64,000 bases of DNA from Taenia hydatigena (GCA_036345935.2 JADWOT020000001.1:28683573-28747572), one strand, 5' to 3'. Counted from the stretch's first letter, positions 10,691 to 22,401 are shown. Numbers and translations: made by a program. The notes: generated from the sequence alone by a model not told the origin.

Positions 10691-11072
10691 ATTGAGGTGA
10701 ATGCGGTGATGGTGGTGGCGGCGGTAGTGCCGGGGATGTACCCTCCCTCTACGATCTATGGCTTCAATGGGCAGTCTTGAGGCGCTCTTTTCAGACTCAC
10801 TCACCCACTAACCGACCAACTCACCCGCCAGCCCATGGCCTGCCCGGTGTCGTGGAGGACATAGGATGTTTGGAAGAGGTGGTTGGAAGTGCCCTCCCGT
10901 CTGTGCAGAATAGCACACGTGAATTTGTCCCTCCTGCCTTCCTCTCTCTTCTGCCGCCAAAACTGCTGCTGCTGCTCCTTATAGTAATGCGAATGCTTTG
11001 GTTATTTTTATTGCCGCTACCATTGAAACCGGTAAAGGTGCCCTCCTTCCTTCCTCCCTTTTGCATATGCAG

Positions 11073-11200
11073 GATGTGTTGGATATTGAGGAGTGGAGTA
11101 GAGACACCACGCCGCCATTGATTACTGTAGAGTTTATCAAAAACCTGTGGGAAAATGGCGACTGTCAGTGCTGCATTGCCCTCAACTTCGATCATTTACC
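11073..11200 (+). CDS. Exon upstream of the ASPM-like exon
   Basis: A long pyrimidine tract (CCTCCTTCCTTCCTCCC) and TATGCAG precede the block. The open frame reads DVLDIEEW to NFDHLP and ends at a GTATGT donor at 11201. The exon is 128 nt, so it ends two bases into a codon, which is phase-compatible with an acceptor at 11649/11650 of the next exon. It does not itself show a family motif. Attachment to the ASPM exon is inferred from order, strand and phase. Confidence 0.5.
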
Positions 11201-11649
11201 GTATGTTCACAACCATTCTGCAAAGAATGCCTTTCTTGTGTGTTTTGCTGGAACCACGCGGGTCTCTAGTGCTACTTGTACAGAAGGCTAGTTGTGCATC
11301 ATCCACGTAGTCATTCACAGGAGTGCAAAGTAAATGTATTTTCTCTGACTGGTTCTACTGGATGACGATGCATGCTTCCACAGTACAACATTAGATGCAT
11401 TAGCACCGTTGGCTCAAACGTCTACACGCAGGTGACTGAGAGGCGCATCACTTGTCCACTTCAGAACATCATCGACTAAGTGGCGTGTGCATACGTACAC
11501 CAGCTCAAACTACTAGACATTTCACAGTTACTGGCGTCTTGAATGCTGTTTACTCGTACCATCTTAAGTCAGCACATGACTCTAATCGAACCCGATGTCA
11601 GTAGGTGGCAGTTACGCACATTGTAGTCTTGAGTGGAAGTGTGCCGAAG

Positions 11650-11802
11650 TCTCGGCTGCGTCTACTTCTCACGGGAGAAAAACTTGGTTCGCAGTTTAGC
11701 CGCCCTCGGTGCAGATCTTTGTGATGTCCAAAAATGTCTTGATGGGTTTGATTTGGCCGTCATAAATCTCGCCATGGACTTACGAGATGGTCTGCGTCTG
11801 GT
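11650..11802 (+). CDS. ASPM/Asp-like calponin-homology exon (partial gene)
   Basis: The frame carries YFSREKNLVRSLAALG, then FDLAVINLAMDLRDGLRLV, and then a GTAAGT donor at 11803. ASPM/abnormal spindle proteins have FSR-x-L, R-H/S-L and FDFAVxNLAVDLxxGVRLV in the same order in their first calponin-homology (CH) domain, which helps them act at spindle poles with microtubules. Here the FLSGEG part usually found after FSRE is missing. An in-frame TGA at 11629-11631 requires an acceptor downstream of it; 11649/11650 fits the phase but has a weak pyrimidine tract. I found no following CH exon or IQ repeats in the window, so this is a gene fragment, or the gene continues with large introns. Confidence 0.75.
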
Positions 11803-12390
11803 GTAAGTTATCAGCTACACCTTTCTACTCATGTGCTTATAAGTAGTTGGCATTTTGGGCTCACCTTGAGTACGAATGTGGATGTTTGGTCAAGTAGGCT
11901 TCCAGATTATTTTTTTAAAGTAAATCATCCGCCCTTTTGGCCATCCTCCGTGAGGTACTACCGTCTCACATTGTCTTGTTCTCTGATTGTGTGAGTGCAG
12001 TGGAGAGTTTTTTCTCCCTTGTTTAATGTCTTTGGTCTTTGGACAGTAGCTTCGGATTACTACAATCACATGCCATAACAATTGGTGCTTTTCCTCCCCA
12101 TCACCAACATCTGCTGCGAGTGCCACGGTATCGTGTGCCTTATATCTTGTTTTTATAAAACTAATAACTGAGCAATATATACCATTGACTAGAGATGAAC
12201 TGCTAGGTAAGTGACACTTATCTGCTAAACAGTACTTGCTAGTTGAAGTTCACAGTTCACTGCACTAATTATTATAAGGATATATAAACTACCCAAAATC
12301 ACGCAGAGGAGGAGAACGCCTAGTGGGTAGACGCTCCTATCGCGGGTAGGTGCTCAAAGAAATGAACCGTCTGCAAAATACCTTTTAGGC

Positions 12391-12645
12391 TTAAGCTATG
12401 ACAAATAAACAAAGTGCACTTGATAATGCTGTTCCATGTGCATCGTCAATTTTACAATGTGTGGAAAATCGCGAGTCCATGTATTCCCGCCACACTTTGT
12501 TGACCATTTCCGGTTTGATGGGGAGAAGATGCCTTAAGTTCAAGCAGCCAAATTGGCCTATAGTATGAACTACATTTGCGGTTTTGTTGTAAAGATTGAA
12601 AGCGTGATTTGACCTGATCCTGCTTCTTGTCGATGTGGTGCACAT
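12391..12645 (-). other. Open frame conserved between V copies
   Basis: 84 codons with the motif IGQFGCLNLRHLLPIKPEMV. The second copy (54445-54699) has the same length with scattered amino-acid changes. The similarity may only reflect recent duplication. No signal peptide, membrane span or family motif is seen. Confidence 0.25.
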
Positions 12646-13203
12646 TCCGCTTAATGGAAGCGGAATTGAAAACAGACAAGGTTATTTCGACAACAGCTGC
12701 ACTGTGCATACATGAATTAATCAAATAAAAGGGACGAGGAAGAGTTGACTACCCAAATATCAGATTGTTAGAGAAGGACTATGCAGTCAGGATCTAAGAA
12801 CAAGCTGTCGAAACCCACATGGGTCCTGCAAGGTATGAAGATGTGTAAGTCTTCATTGTGGAAGAGGAGGGATTCTTCGCATTCATTATCAACGCGAAGC
12901 TAAAGACAGTTCGTGCCAGAGTATTTTACGCCTTAGTATTTGTGTACGCACGACACAAATTTTGCTATTTAGTTCACAAACATATTCGCTTACATGTTCG
13001 GTGAATACTGCCGAACTGCTTTTCAAGTAGAAGAAGCATGGGTTTAGGAAATCAAGCCTTCGTCATTCATGTGCATGTGCAATGGCGCTAAAGGCAAGGC
13101 AACAGTGTAGCAGCTTATTCTTTCAGACAGAATTAGATACAGATCCGATGGAACAGTTGATTGACTAAAATGTTGAGCATCGGTTGTATTAGAATCCACT
13201 TAC

Positions 13204-13486
13204 CTGCAAAAAATGGGTCATCTTCTTCCACGGCAAGATCAAAGTAGATGGCAGATTTAAGGGATGAAGCCGAATTAGGAGAAACGAGCGTCATCTGCTG
13301 GCGTATTGATGAAAGGCGAGCTGTAACGTTTGCAATAGTGGATAAGCATAATAAGAAACTACTGGTTAACATCACCACCATGCACGTATCCTGAAGCACC
13401 CGAAGACTGTAGTCAATCCTTATAGCGTTGTTCGGTGGGCCATCAAACAACACCACAATAGTCCACGCGCACACTGCATCCAACAA
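13204..13486 (-). CDS. Candidate membrane exon in segment V
   Basis: Minus-strand frame with VCAWTIVVLFDGPPNN, a hydrophobic helix around MVVMLTSSFLLCLSTI and FDLAVEEDDPFFAG, ending before a GTAAGT donor (complement of 13198-13203). An ATGCAG near 13476 could be the acceptor. The duplicate at 55202-55489 keeps the frame over most of its length, but its donor is the weaker GTAAAT and the last residues differ. One transmembrane segment is likely. The protein is not recognised. Confidence 0.4.
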
Positions 13487-13740
13487 GTATTACTGATCGG
13501 TTTGGAGAAGAATTCAATCCCAATAATATGAGACATGCTAGTCGTTACAAAAATCTACGCTATCATCCATGCCGCAGTTTAATTTAATCTCTACGACCCT
13601 TCTCTGAAACAGTTCATCCCAGTAGTCTATGCTCTTTTAGTTTTTACCACCTCTCCCTCCTACGTTTGGAAGGCATCAGACGTTCAAAGCACAAGTAACA
13701 GTTGATCTCGTCGAAATTAAGGGTAACTCATAGCATCGCT

Positions 13741-15534
13741 TCTTTTGCTTCCGTCTTAGAATGCTTTGCTCTAATTCGCCCAACATTCTATGCGCGCAAG
13801 TGTCATCTCAACCGCAGTCTCAGGTGATAGCTTTTCGATTGGGCCCGTCAAGAGAATTTTCGTTTCACACGGCAAGATCACTAGCTCAATAGTTATGCTT
13901 GAGCATGTTTATTGCAATGAATTCTCTGGGTGATGCTTGCAGCATATGCTTGAACAGAGAGGGAGAAAACCAAATGAGGGAATAGATGGACGAATGAAAG
14001 TAATCACGAAAGTTTATAAAGCAGTACTCCATCACAAAACATCTGAAATCATCCTCACACTCTACACAGTCATTGAAGCTCATCGTCATTTAATTTTCTT
14101 ACACTCCCTTCCTTATTCCCATTCTCATTCCTTGTCCTTCCTCCTCACCCTCCAATTCGCTTTCCTTCCTTTCGTTAGAGAAATTGCTATTTCTTCCTTC
14201 ATCCTAGAGGGACTGGGTCATCCCGCTCTCCCCACTAGTGATTGGCAAGGATGTGCGTAAACATTGAATCGAGACTGTTTAAGAGCAAATCGCATTTAAT
14301 GATTCTTTGCCCTCAATTCCACCTTCATCATTTTATGCCTCTTCACAAGCCATCGCGCAGACACTAAAGCGGCAGCAGACGTACTAGTCCACCATTACTT
14401 GCTCAGCGTTGATCAGCCATTGTAGAGAACCTGTGGATAAGTTGGTCTTAGCTACCCGCTCAGTCGTTTAAACCTTGGAGCTGCTTTTCTACTCACAATC
14501 GGCTAGAAAGGCATTGAGATCAAACAAGAATGGGCCACTTTGTCTCACAGATATTAAGGCCAAGTAGTACCTTGGGCACCCTCTTGTCCTACCCTTCATT
14601 CCCGAGTCGCAGCTTAACGCCTCTTCATTGAGTATCTTGTTCTTCTTCCACTACATCTGCTCCTTACTATGCCTCATTTTTCCGAGTCGCATTAAAGATG
14701 ACAGCTAGGCAGGTGTAGTCTCGTGCACTTATCCCACTCCCTTCATTTCATTTTCTCCACCACTTTTGTTTGATTTCCCACCAGGCCATCCCTTAGAGCC
14801 ACATTCACTTCATTCACATCAACTCTTGCGTCTTTCCTTCATTGCTTTATCTTTATTTGTTCATGTCCACTGTTCGTCAGTCAATTTCACCTTCACCTCA
14901 CGGCATCACATGCCACACCACAAGGATTTGTTGGACCCTCTAATGCAGCCTTTACACGTTTTAAAAGATTTTCTTTCTAAAAGCCACCCAGAATCAAGAG
15001 TGGGTTAAGTTTGTACTAAACATCCTCATCATTCTCCTTCAGATTATAAATTAGCAGCTGAGGTAAGATGACGATCTTTTTTAGAACCAGCGCTTGTCTA
15101 GAACCCTTTACTAACTGCTACAACGTAGGCAACAACAAGCTGCATGCAAAGGGATATAATTGTACAAACAGTCAACCAGTGCCATGGGAACATACTAAAT
15201 GGAATTCAGTTAGTCTACATTTGTTTCTTTGCTTGAGGCACAAGAAAAATTCCTGCGATACTCCAATTTGGGCGAACATGACTGTAATTAAACTGGTGAG
15301 GAAGAAGTGCTGCGTATTTATGGGGTATCCATCGTAATGACAAATCTATGTGTGGTACATGTTTAACGGTATGCGCAAGACCTTTCATTCGCAAAAGTGA
15401 GGACATCCCATAAAATGCTGCACAGTGACTTCGGACGTTGGCATCCATCTGGAACCATCGAGTTTTGAAGTGGTAAGGAATCTCATATTAAGAATACCTC
15501 TCATACCAAATTGCGCCATGCATCCTAAGAAGGG
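13741..15534. other. Interval without supported genes
   Basis: No repeat partner and no convincing exon seen. Small open frames occur on both strands (for example 13937-14260 and 14766-15008), low in complexity or pyrimidine-rich and without splice support. A donor-like GTAAGG follows GAAGTG at about 15472. Confidence 0.4.
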
Positions 15535-15959
15535 ATGGGTAGCAATCATTTTAGTGTCAATTTTTACTATGTGTCATCCTAATCGCATTTTTTCGTGTCG
15601 CCTCAGATTTTAGTCCATGCTCTATACCTGAAAGGGCTGTTTTTAGCCTGTTTGATAAGGCGGCAGTAAGGAAAGAGAAAGTTATAGTCAAATTTGTCTT
15701 ATAGAGAAAGAGAACTACTAAAATCCATGCGCTCAAATAAGTTCACGACTTTAATTGTTACAGCAAACACCGTGGCAGAGATTACACGTGGCCGAGGAAG
15801 TTCGACTTGTCTTGACTTCCCTTTGTTTTTGTTTTACTATCAATACCGTAATGTCTTCACCTTAGCATCTTGATTACAGTGCATCTCATCGGACTCGCTA
15901 CCCATTTATCTCTATGCCAAACACGTCAGCAGCCATTTGATGCACTCAACAGGAAACGA

Positions 15960-16240
15960 GTGCGCAAAAACCACAGCGTAGCTCACCACTGCAGCAACAC
16001 ACTTGGCACATCAACCTTCTGTCAGGCAGCATTTCATCCGCTTGAAAGGTGGATGAAATGTATTTCCAGTTAAGAGGGATGATCGCACATTAGCACATAC
16101 TTGCAGAGCATGGACGGTGATGAGCAGTAAGAAATTGCAGGACATTTTGTAATGCGTCAGAGATTAATATGTGGCTAAACATCGGTAAGAGCAAATATTA
16201 TTTTCCAGCATCCTGTTTCCTTTATCAAATCTGCCAATCC
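15960..16240 (+). repeat. Internal duplication of S, first unit
   Basis: Nearly the same as 17458-17735 (shared CACAGCGTAGCTCACCACTG). After 16240 this unit has about 280 bases that the second unit lacks. The right arm of S retains that stretch (near 50690-50800 and 49950-50280), so the second unit lost it. Confidence 0.75.
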
Positions 16241-16560
16241 AATGGCTTTAACAAGCTAATGTGACATATGAATGGAAAAGAAATAAGTGGGTCTGACTAA
16301 TTTAAAGAGGGTTGATGGATGTGCAGAGCGGCAAATGTGTGCTAGCGGCCCCGAGCATTCAACGTCCGTCACCTACACATGTACTAACCCGGATCGGCGT
16401 AGCACAACCTCAGTGGTGTTCAAATCCACGGGCATCTACGCGAAGCAACCGCTGACGCTTATCACGTGTTCATTACTTACATTTCTTATCCTCAACTTTC
16501 CTTACCAGCTGTGCTACTCTTAGTAACTCATTGCGATTTCTCCCTGTTTGCTCTTGTCAG

Positions 16561-16692
16561 ATTTTAGATGAAACGCATTTTGAGCACAGAAGGAAAAGTA
16601 CCACTTTTCACGACCACAAATATGCACACCTAGACGTTAACATTACCCAAATTAGTGACATAATTTCGCTTCCCATTGGTCTCCACAGTTTG
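16561..16692 (+). CDS. 132-nt exon, copy 1 (HLDVNITQISD)
   Basis: Exactly 132 nt between CTCTTGTCAG and GTAAGTGAACC, phase 0 at both ends. The 44 residues run from ILDETHFEHRRKS through HLDVNITQISD to LHSL. The other two frames contain early stops. A second copy at 17770-17901 has the same length and open frame. A third at 49777-49907 (minus) has the same splice sites with one base deleted. Mixed charged and beta-type pattern, not a membrane segment. No family recognised. Confidence 0.5.
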
Positions 16693-17769
16693 GTAAGTGA
16701 ACCTGTGCGTCCAAGCCAAGTACATGAAATGAAGGGTGTTGCGTCTACACCTTTGCGGCATGGCATGAGATATCGCCAAGTCTGCCTAATCCGTCGCTTG
16801 CAAATCAGCAAGTAGCGTTAGCTACTTAAATTACTCGTTAATAGCATGTGCTATCCACAATTCGAACAGCAGACTCCCAGATACAAGTTTAAATAATATT
16901 TATGAAGTTAAATAGCCGATCAGAAAGCCGACCACATAAAGCTGCTGCCAACAAACGCTAAGCACAACCTCCTCGCAGAACCAAAGTCCACGGGCAGCAC
17001 GCAGAGCAGAAAGGTCTAACTACCATCCACATTGTGCGCGTCCGTCCACAGGAGAAGTTGGGTCTAACTAATTAGCCACATTCAACTTATGTGGGAGCCA
17101 GAACCGACACAGAGAGAATTTGACCATCTGCATGCTTTGGATGTGGGGAAAGGTGACCAAGCGGCAGGAACGAAGCGTCGTCGTCTATTCACTGAGCGGA
17201 TTAAAAACCTGAGAAATGAAATCTCGCACTGCGCCTGCGCCTGCGCCGTATAGGTCACAGTGTAGACTTATTCAAATCAAAACTTAGTGTGTAACATTTG
17301 TCTGCAATTGGTTCCTTCCAGCACTGACCTTAAATCATTTGTTGCAGTGGAGCTAAATACTCACACCAGTGCAGATTTGTAGGTGCAACGCTTTCTCATT
17401 CAAAGACGCCTCCAACTTCTCTGCTTTCATCTTGCCATTCCTATGAACAGTAGCGCATGCATAAAAAACCACAGCGTAGCTCACCACTGCAGCAAAACAC
17501 TTGGCACATCAACCTTCTGTCAGGCAGCATTTCATCCGCTTGAAAGGTGGACGAAATGTACTTCCAGTTAAAAAGGGATGATTGTACATTAGCACATACT
17601 TGGAGAGCATGGACGGTGAGAGGCAGTAAGAAATTGCAGGACATTTTGTAATGCGTCAGGGATTAATATGTGGCTAAACATGGGTAAGAGCGAATATCAT
17701 TTCCCAGCATCCTGTTTCCTTTATCAAATCTGTAATGTAATGCGATTTCTTCCTGTTTGCTCCTGTCAG

Positions 17770-17901
17770 ATTTCGGATGAGACGCATTTTGAGCACAGAA
17801 GGAAAAGTACCGCTTTTCACGACTACAAATATGTACACCTAGACGTTAACATTACCCAAATTAGTGACAGAATTTTGATTCCCATTGATCTTCGCGTTTT
17901 G
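17770..17901 (+). CDS. 132-nt exon, copy 2
   Basis: Same limits and phase as copy 1, with about ten amino-acid changes concentrated near the 3' end (DRILIPIDLRVL). The acceptor is TCCTGTCAG and the donor GTAAGTGAACC. Close spacing to copy 1 (about 1.2 kb) suggests a tandem exon duplication, possibly mutually exclusive exons or two partial gene copies. Confidence 0.45.
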
Positions 17902-17975
17902 GTAAGTGAACCTGTGCGTCCACGCAAAGTAAATAAAATGAAGAGTGTTGCGTCTACACCTTTGTGTTTTCCTTC

Positions 17976-18227
17976 TTCTCAAATAGCATTGCTGCTCATT
18001 ATCGGTCAACTTCTCTTGAAATGTCTGTTTTCTGTTTTAACAATCCACTTCTCGAGTTGGCGCATGTCGCAAACTTGTATAAAAGGGCTCATTCCATAGC
18101 CTCTTCCTTCTCTTTGTCGCTGCTATCCATGTGGCTCACTAACAGTCAGGGAACTAGCGATGCTGCCAGAGTGATGGGATGGCATGGAGAAGGAATATGT
18201 GCTCCAGAACTCAGCCTACACCTCTGA
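17976..18227 (+). CDS. Candidate exon with FNNPLLELAHVA, left arm
   Basis: The frame has SVFCFNNPLLELAHVANLYK, then a hydrophobic Ser/Leu stretch (SIASSFSLSLLSMWL), and ends with a stop after PELSLHL. The right-arm copy (49451-49697 minus) keeps the frame, length and stop. TAG just before CATTGCTGCTC may be its acceptor, but the phase does not match the 132-nt exon upstream, so direct joining to it is unlikely. Function unknown. Confidence 0.4.
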   Translation, partial: FSNSIAAHYRSTSLEMSVFCFNNPLLELAHVANLYKRAHSIASSFSLSLLSMWLTNSQGTSDAARVMGWHGEGICAPELSLHL

Positions 18228-19225
18228 CTCAAAGGAGACCAACACAAGAGTAACTGTGCGCATACAAATAGTCAAATGCGTTCATTGTAGCTATTAGTGT
18301 ACTGGAGCACCGAGTCAACATTAAATGAGCAGTAAAGAGCAAATTGTTGCAATCTTTTGCGACGAGGCATTCGCAGAATGTACAACAGTTACTGCTCTAG
18401 CGTCACAAATGCGTCTTGACGGATTTTCATTGTGTAATGAATACTGTCCTGTAGAAGATCCTCAGTATCTGTAACTGCCTTCTGTATGATATCGATGCGT
18501 GAACTTAGCTGCATTTCCAACAATCAGTCAGCCATTCATTGAAACGATTAAAGCTTTGCAGGATTGAGTGAATTAAAAATTGCGAATTAATTCATGATCA
18601 AAATGAATGTATTTTAAGTGAAATTGATGAAGTCGATTTTTACGCACGCAGGATTGACTATAACTATGCTTGATAAAATAATCTTAGGAGCTGTAACCCT
18701 TAAATAATTAATGTGGTTGCATCCGTGTGTCGTCAGATGATACCATCGACATCACCCTAACCACCTCACATTCCAATGCAGTGATACATGCAGTCTATGC
18801 TGCGCAACCGAAGGCAATGCAATGCGATGCAATCGGACACGATGTGGTGAAATTATTAAACTGCACACACTGGCACAAATGAGTGGAGGAAAGTTTAGAA
18901 CAACGGAGAGGCTCAGGATAAGATGAAGTAAAGTATAGAGGAGTGAATTGCCGTATAGTAAGACAGTAACCCTAGTGTTTCACCACTGTCACCAATGCGC
19001 CTCCTGTAGCATATCTCAGATGAGCATTCACGCTCCTTATTCTCTACACGACGTGATTACAAAAACTATAAAACTCACAGCAAAAGGTAGTTGTAAACCG
19101 TAATTTGACCAAATGCGCACTCAGATAGCGGTACCGATATTTTGCAATCTTGGCAAATATGGGTATCGTGTGTACAAAGTTGACTCAATCATTGAGTGAT
19201 GGATTGGGTGCTTCTCTAGATTGTA

Positions 19226-19513
19226 GTGCCGATGGCACAAGCAAAAGGGATTAGAAAGACACGTCCAAGTAAAGGCCAACTTATAGGAGCCTTCATATGG
19301 GGATGTGAAGATAATTGCAGAAGAGTGTTTGGTCACAGACATAACGCGAGTCGCTTTAGCAAATGCACATCAGAGGTAGAATTCGTCTTAAATACCAAAA
19401 TGTTCGCGCTATTAACTGTCACCCACGCACCTGCCTATCTGCGTTTGTTGGCAGTGTTGACACAAGTGCCAGTTGACATGCCAGGTGGATCGCGCCTGCA
19501 GTTGGCAGTATGA
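19226..19513 (+). other. 95-codon open frame in S, broken in the other arm
   Basis: Begins MPMAQAKGIRKTRPSKGQ, with LLTVTHAPAYLRLLAVLTQV near the end. The right-arm counterpart splits into two frames (48181-48369 and 48234-48467), so at least one frameshift separates them. No clear domain. Could be a relic or chance. Confidence 0.25.
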
Positions 19514-20454
19514 AATAGGCTGCAAAATGGAATAGGTCACCGGCTAAGAAGCGATCTGCACCATTCAATTACTCGGCCAACACACACTGCATGCTGCAGT
19601 GGCAAGGGCGATCACTCAAAACAGCAGATTTTGAAGGTAACTTCTAAGCGAAACCCTAAGTGACCTAATGTAGCAACGTAGTTTAAGAAGTTCACTTAAA
19701 ACTAAAGTGGCACAGAAAACGAATAAACTGGTTTCTCTAACGTCCTCTCGCTCTTCTTGGGTGAGCGTCCTAGCTTTCGTCTGCTGAGAGTCCCGTGCTG
19801 TGTGTGTTTGCCTAAGCAAAATCCCAACTAATGCCACTCATAGGATTCAAATAGATTCCTCCAAGCGACAAATTTAAGGGAACACTCATTTAGCTCCTGT
19901 TGGGATCACAGCAAGGTAGGAAATGGAGCAATGTCTGAGTAGGCCACGGTGCAACCTATTTAAATGGCTGGCTAGGTGGTTAATAGGGAGACCAGTAGCT
20001 ATAAGCAGGCTTTGTCCCTAACTGGCGATTCTGTGTGAGTAGATAACAAAGTTCGCAGGTTAGCCAGTTAGGCAGCCAGCCAGCAACGTGTACCAACGCT
20101 AGTCCAGTAGCGTCTCAAATCCATGTCATCGACTAGTTACTACTTCTCGCACCTGACGAATCAGTGCACCACCAAATGTGGTACCATCGCAGTTCACACC
20201 AAAAGGCACCATCATTAACCAAAGCATTGCATAGTCACCCCACAACTGTAGTCTTTAGGTTGTTAGTGCCGTCGACCTTGGGGTTAAGATATTACATCAC
20301 CTTGTGCGTTTGGTGTTATGAATTGCGGATCAACAGTCCGATTCGCCCGATGATGGTGTTGTCTGGCAACGAATTGGTCTGAGCAATGCTTTTCAGCGCT
20401 TACCTGCAATGCAGCACAAACCTCATCAATCTTTACCTTTAATTAAGCCAACAA

Positions 20455-21030
20455 CCAGAAGCGCTTACTGCCTGCTTTCACTCTGCTTGTTTTGAGAGAA
20501 AGCAATGCAAGACTGCCCGCACGTTAATAGATTGCCTGGAGGAAGCAATAGAACTAAGAATCAAACACCTAAGGACCTCGGTCTATCAGAGTCACATTTA
20601 TTTGCAATTGAGGTCAGTGTCCTCCTTTGTCCCTCCTCTGCAATTCTTTTTTCCCTTACCCTATGGTACGATCGCATGATTCAAAAAGGGTTTACCACAT
20701 CGTGCGCTTCTTTCCACTTCTTCTGGAATTAAGGGGCGAGGAGTAAGCAAAGGGACTGTAATCACTGGTGTCTTAATGGGTAGCCAGGGAATAAAATAAG
20801 GCTTCCTGGTCTCACTCTTATCACTGCATGAGAATGAGGGCCAAGTACCAAACCCATTGTTCATCCTCGTGAATGCGCTAATAAACTATTGCTTTTGCAT
20901 ACAATGATTGCACACACAAGTGCAGTCCTGTTTTGTCTGGAGGCCATCCCTACACCAAAGTTAGTCGAGACCGTCAAAAGTGGCTTTATTGGGGTGTGTC
21001 ATCATGGTGCATAGCTTCCATTACGCTGGA
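20455..21030. repeat. Family Z block, present only in the left S arm
   Basis: Between TTTACCTTTAATTAAGCC and GGATGATCATCCGG the left arm has about 580 bases missing from the right arm (near 47270-47300). The block matches 58960-59450 and 63240-63600 and, weakly, 43400-43480 (motif TCTGGAGGCCATCC). Presence or absence at an otherwise shared site suggests insertion or precise loss. Termini with duplicated target bases were not found. Confidence 0.55.
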
Positions 21031-21450
21031 TGATCATCCGGTTACGAGGTAGGAAATGCTAGAACAATGACACTGCTTTGGATTAAATCCAACTCGTGGT
21101 CCCTCTTTGCTATGCAATGTTCATCATTTCGCTGGCAGAACCGTTCGAATGCATTAGTCTGGTGGATAACTAAAGGCGATGCGCACTGATGGTGGCCAAT
21201 GCTGTTAGATAGCGGGAAAGGTAACCACGTGATGAGGCAACAGTGATGTTGCAATAATGGATCACTTTCTTGCATGTAAAGGCTTAGAGCCACCGAAGAA
21301 GGTCGACTTATATCATTAACGCTGCTCGTAAAGCAGTCAGTGGTGGTAAGAATATTGTCTGCGTTTGAGGAATAGGAGTAGAGGAAAGAGAAAATAGGCG
21401 AAGTGGTACTCACAACGGCGCTTAGATTTTCTGTTGATTTTTGCACAACA

Positions 21451-21960
21451 CGAATGGAGATGTGAGGACTGATATGCGAAAGTGGTTAAGAGCGACCTTA
21501 AAAGCAACGCTTTAAAGAAAAAGCATGGCCATGTAGTAGGTGAATTATTTGCTTAACTCTCGATTTTGACAATTGTCTGCATGGGGCCTCTGCCAAAGTA
21601 TCTCGATTGGCTTACCTGGCCTTCGGACGGTTGTGTTAGTGTCAATCCCTTTTGTGCAAAGACGATACGCTTTACTTTAGTAAGATGTTTCTTTTTGACT
21701 TTGAGTTCGCTTCAGCTGTCATTGTAATCCTTTGTTTGTTTGAATTGCCAGTTTTGGCCATGGTCACAGAGGTGGCCACATTGGCCAAGCCCCGTAGGCT
21801 GGTCTCAGGACCATGCCAGCGGCTTATTCTCCTCTGTCTGTTAAATGGATTTATTCTACTCTAATATTTTGCTTTAAAAAGAGTCTTGTGACCATTAACC
21901 CGGAGACAATGTTGAGCTCACGCAATGCAATGTTTAAAATCAGTGTACATGAATTTGCAG
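21451..21960. repeat. Interval with dispersed repeat D
   Basis: No gene supported. 21690-21930 is a diverged copy of repeat D in the orientation opposite to that at 5080 (shared CCTCTGTCTGTTAAAT). Confidence 0.45.
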
Positions 21961-22085
21961 GTCTTCGATGTTGGCGTAGCCTTAAGCACAGAAGCATTGT
22001 TGGCGTCTCTGGCCAAGAAAAGCGCAAAATTGAGTGTTTTTACCAGCATAACGCTTATCACACTGACCCGCTCATTACATCACCA
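21961..22085 (+). CDS. Candidate exon with both splice sites
   Basis: GAATTTGCAG precedes and GTGAGG follows the block. One frame reads VFDVGVALSTEALLASLAKK and on to LITLTRSLHH without a stop. Another frame is also open, so the reading is uncertain. No duplicate in the window to test conservation and no family recognised. Confidence 0.3.
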
Positions 22086-22401
22086 GTGAGGATTGCTCGT
22101 TGCCTGTTTTCATCCCACTCCTGGGAAGAGGATGCAGGCTAAGGAGAAGGAAATTAGCAAGGAGTCTGTGACACCTTGCAGTGGATCGCTTGAAGGAGGG
22201 GCTCAATGTTGGATTTGCTCACCTGCTGACTGCTTAGGGGCTCGTCGGCTGACTAATCTGCACACTAGACCGAGCATTCATGCAGCCAGCACGAATGAAA
22301 AATGTATTAAGACAGAAAGCAGTTGCACAGAACAGCCAGGTGGAGGCATAGGAGACTATAGCAGGTTTTAAAATGCTATTATTGTTCGTTGGTAGTCCAA
22401 A

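Larger units (their letters stand above)
12205..13740. repeat. Segment V, first copy
   Basis: Direct duplicate of 54252-55744. The two are collinear throughout, ending in GGGTAACTCATAGCATCGCT in both. This copy has about 60 extra bases near 12820-12880. On the minus strand it carries the hydrophobic block annotated separately and an 84-codon open frame at 12391-12645 that is also open in the second copy. Confidence 0.85.
15535..21450. repeat. Segment S, left arm
   Basis: Matches 46820-51310 in inverted orientation with moderate divergence. It contains an internal direct duplication (15960-16740 against 17458-17960) and an extra 0.6-kb block (20455-21030, family Z) that the right arm lacks. 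Landmarks shared by both arms include the 132-nt exon, the FNNPLLELAHVA frame, and the chromosomal stretch around 20100 with GTCTCAAATCC. Confidence 0.8.

Noticed and set aside
16405..16430. GTGTTCAAATCC as a tRNA B box or SINE promoter
   Set aside because: No matching A box at the right distance and no cloverleaf could be drawn. The related copies at 32.7 and 50.0 kb change the key bases.
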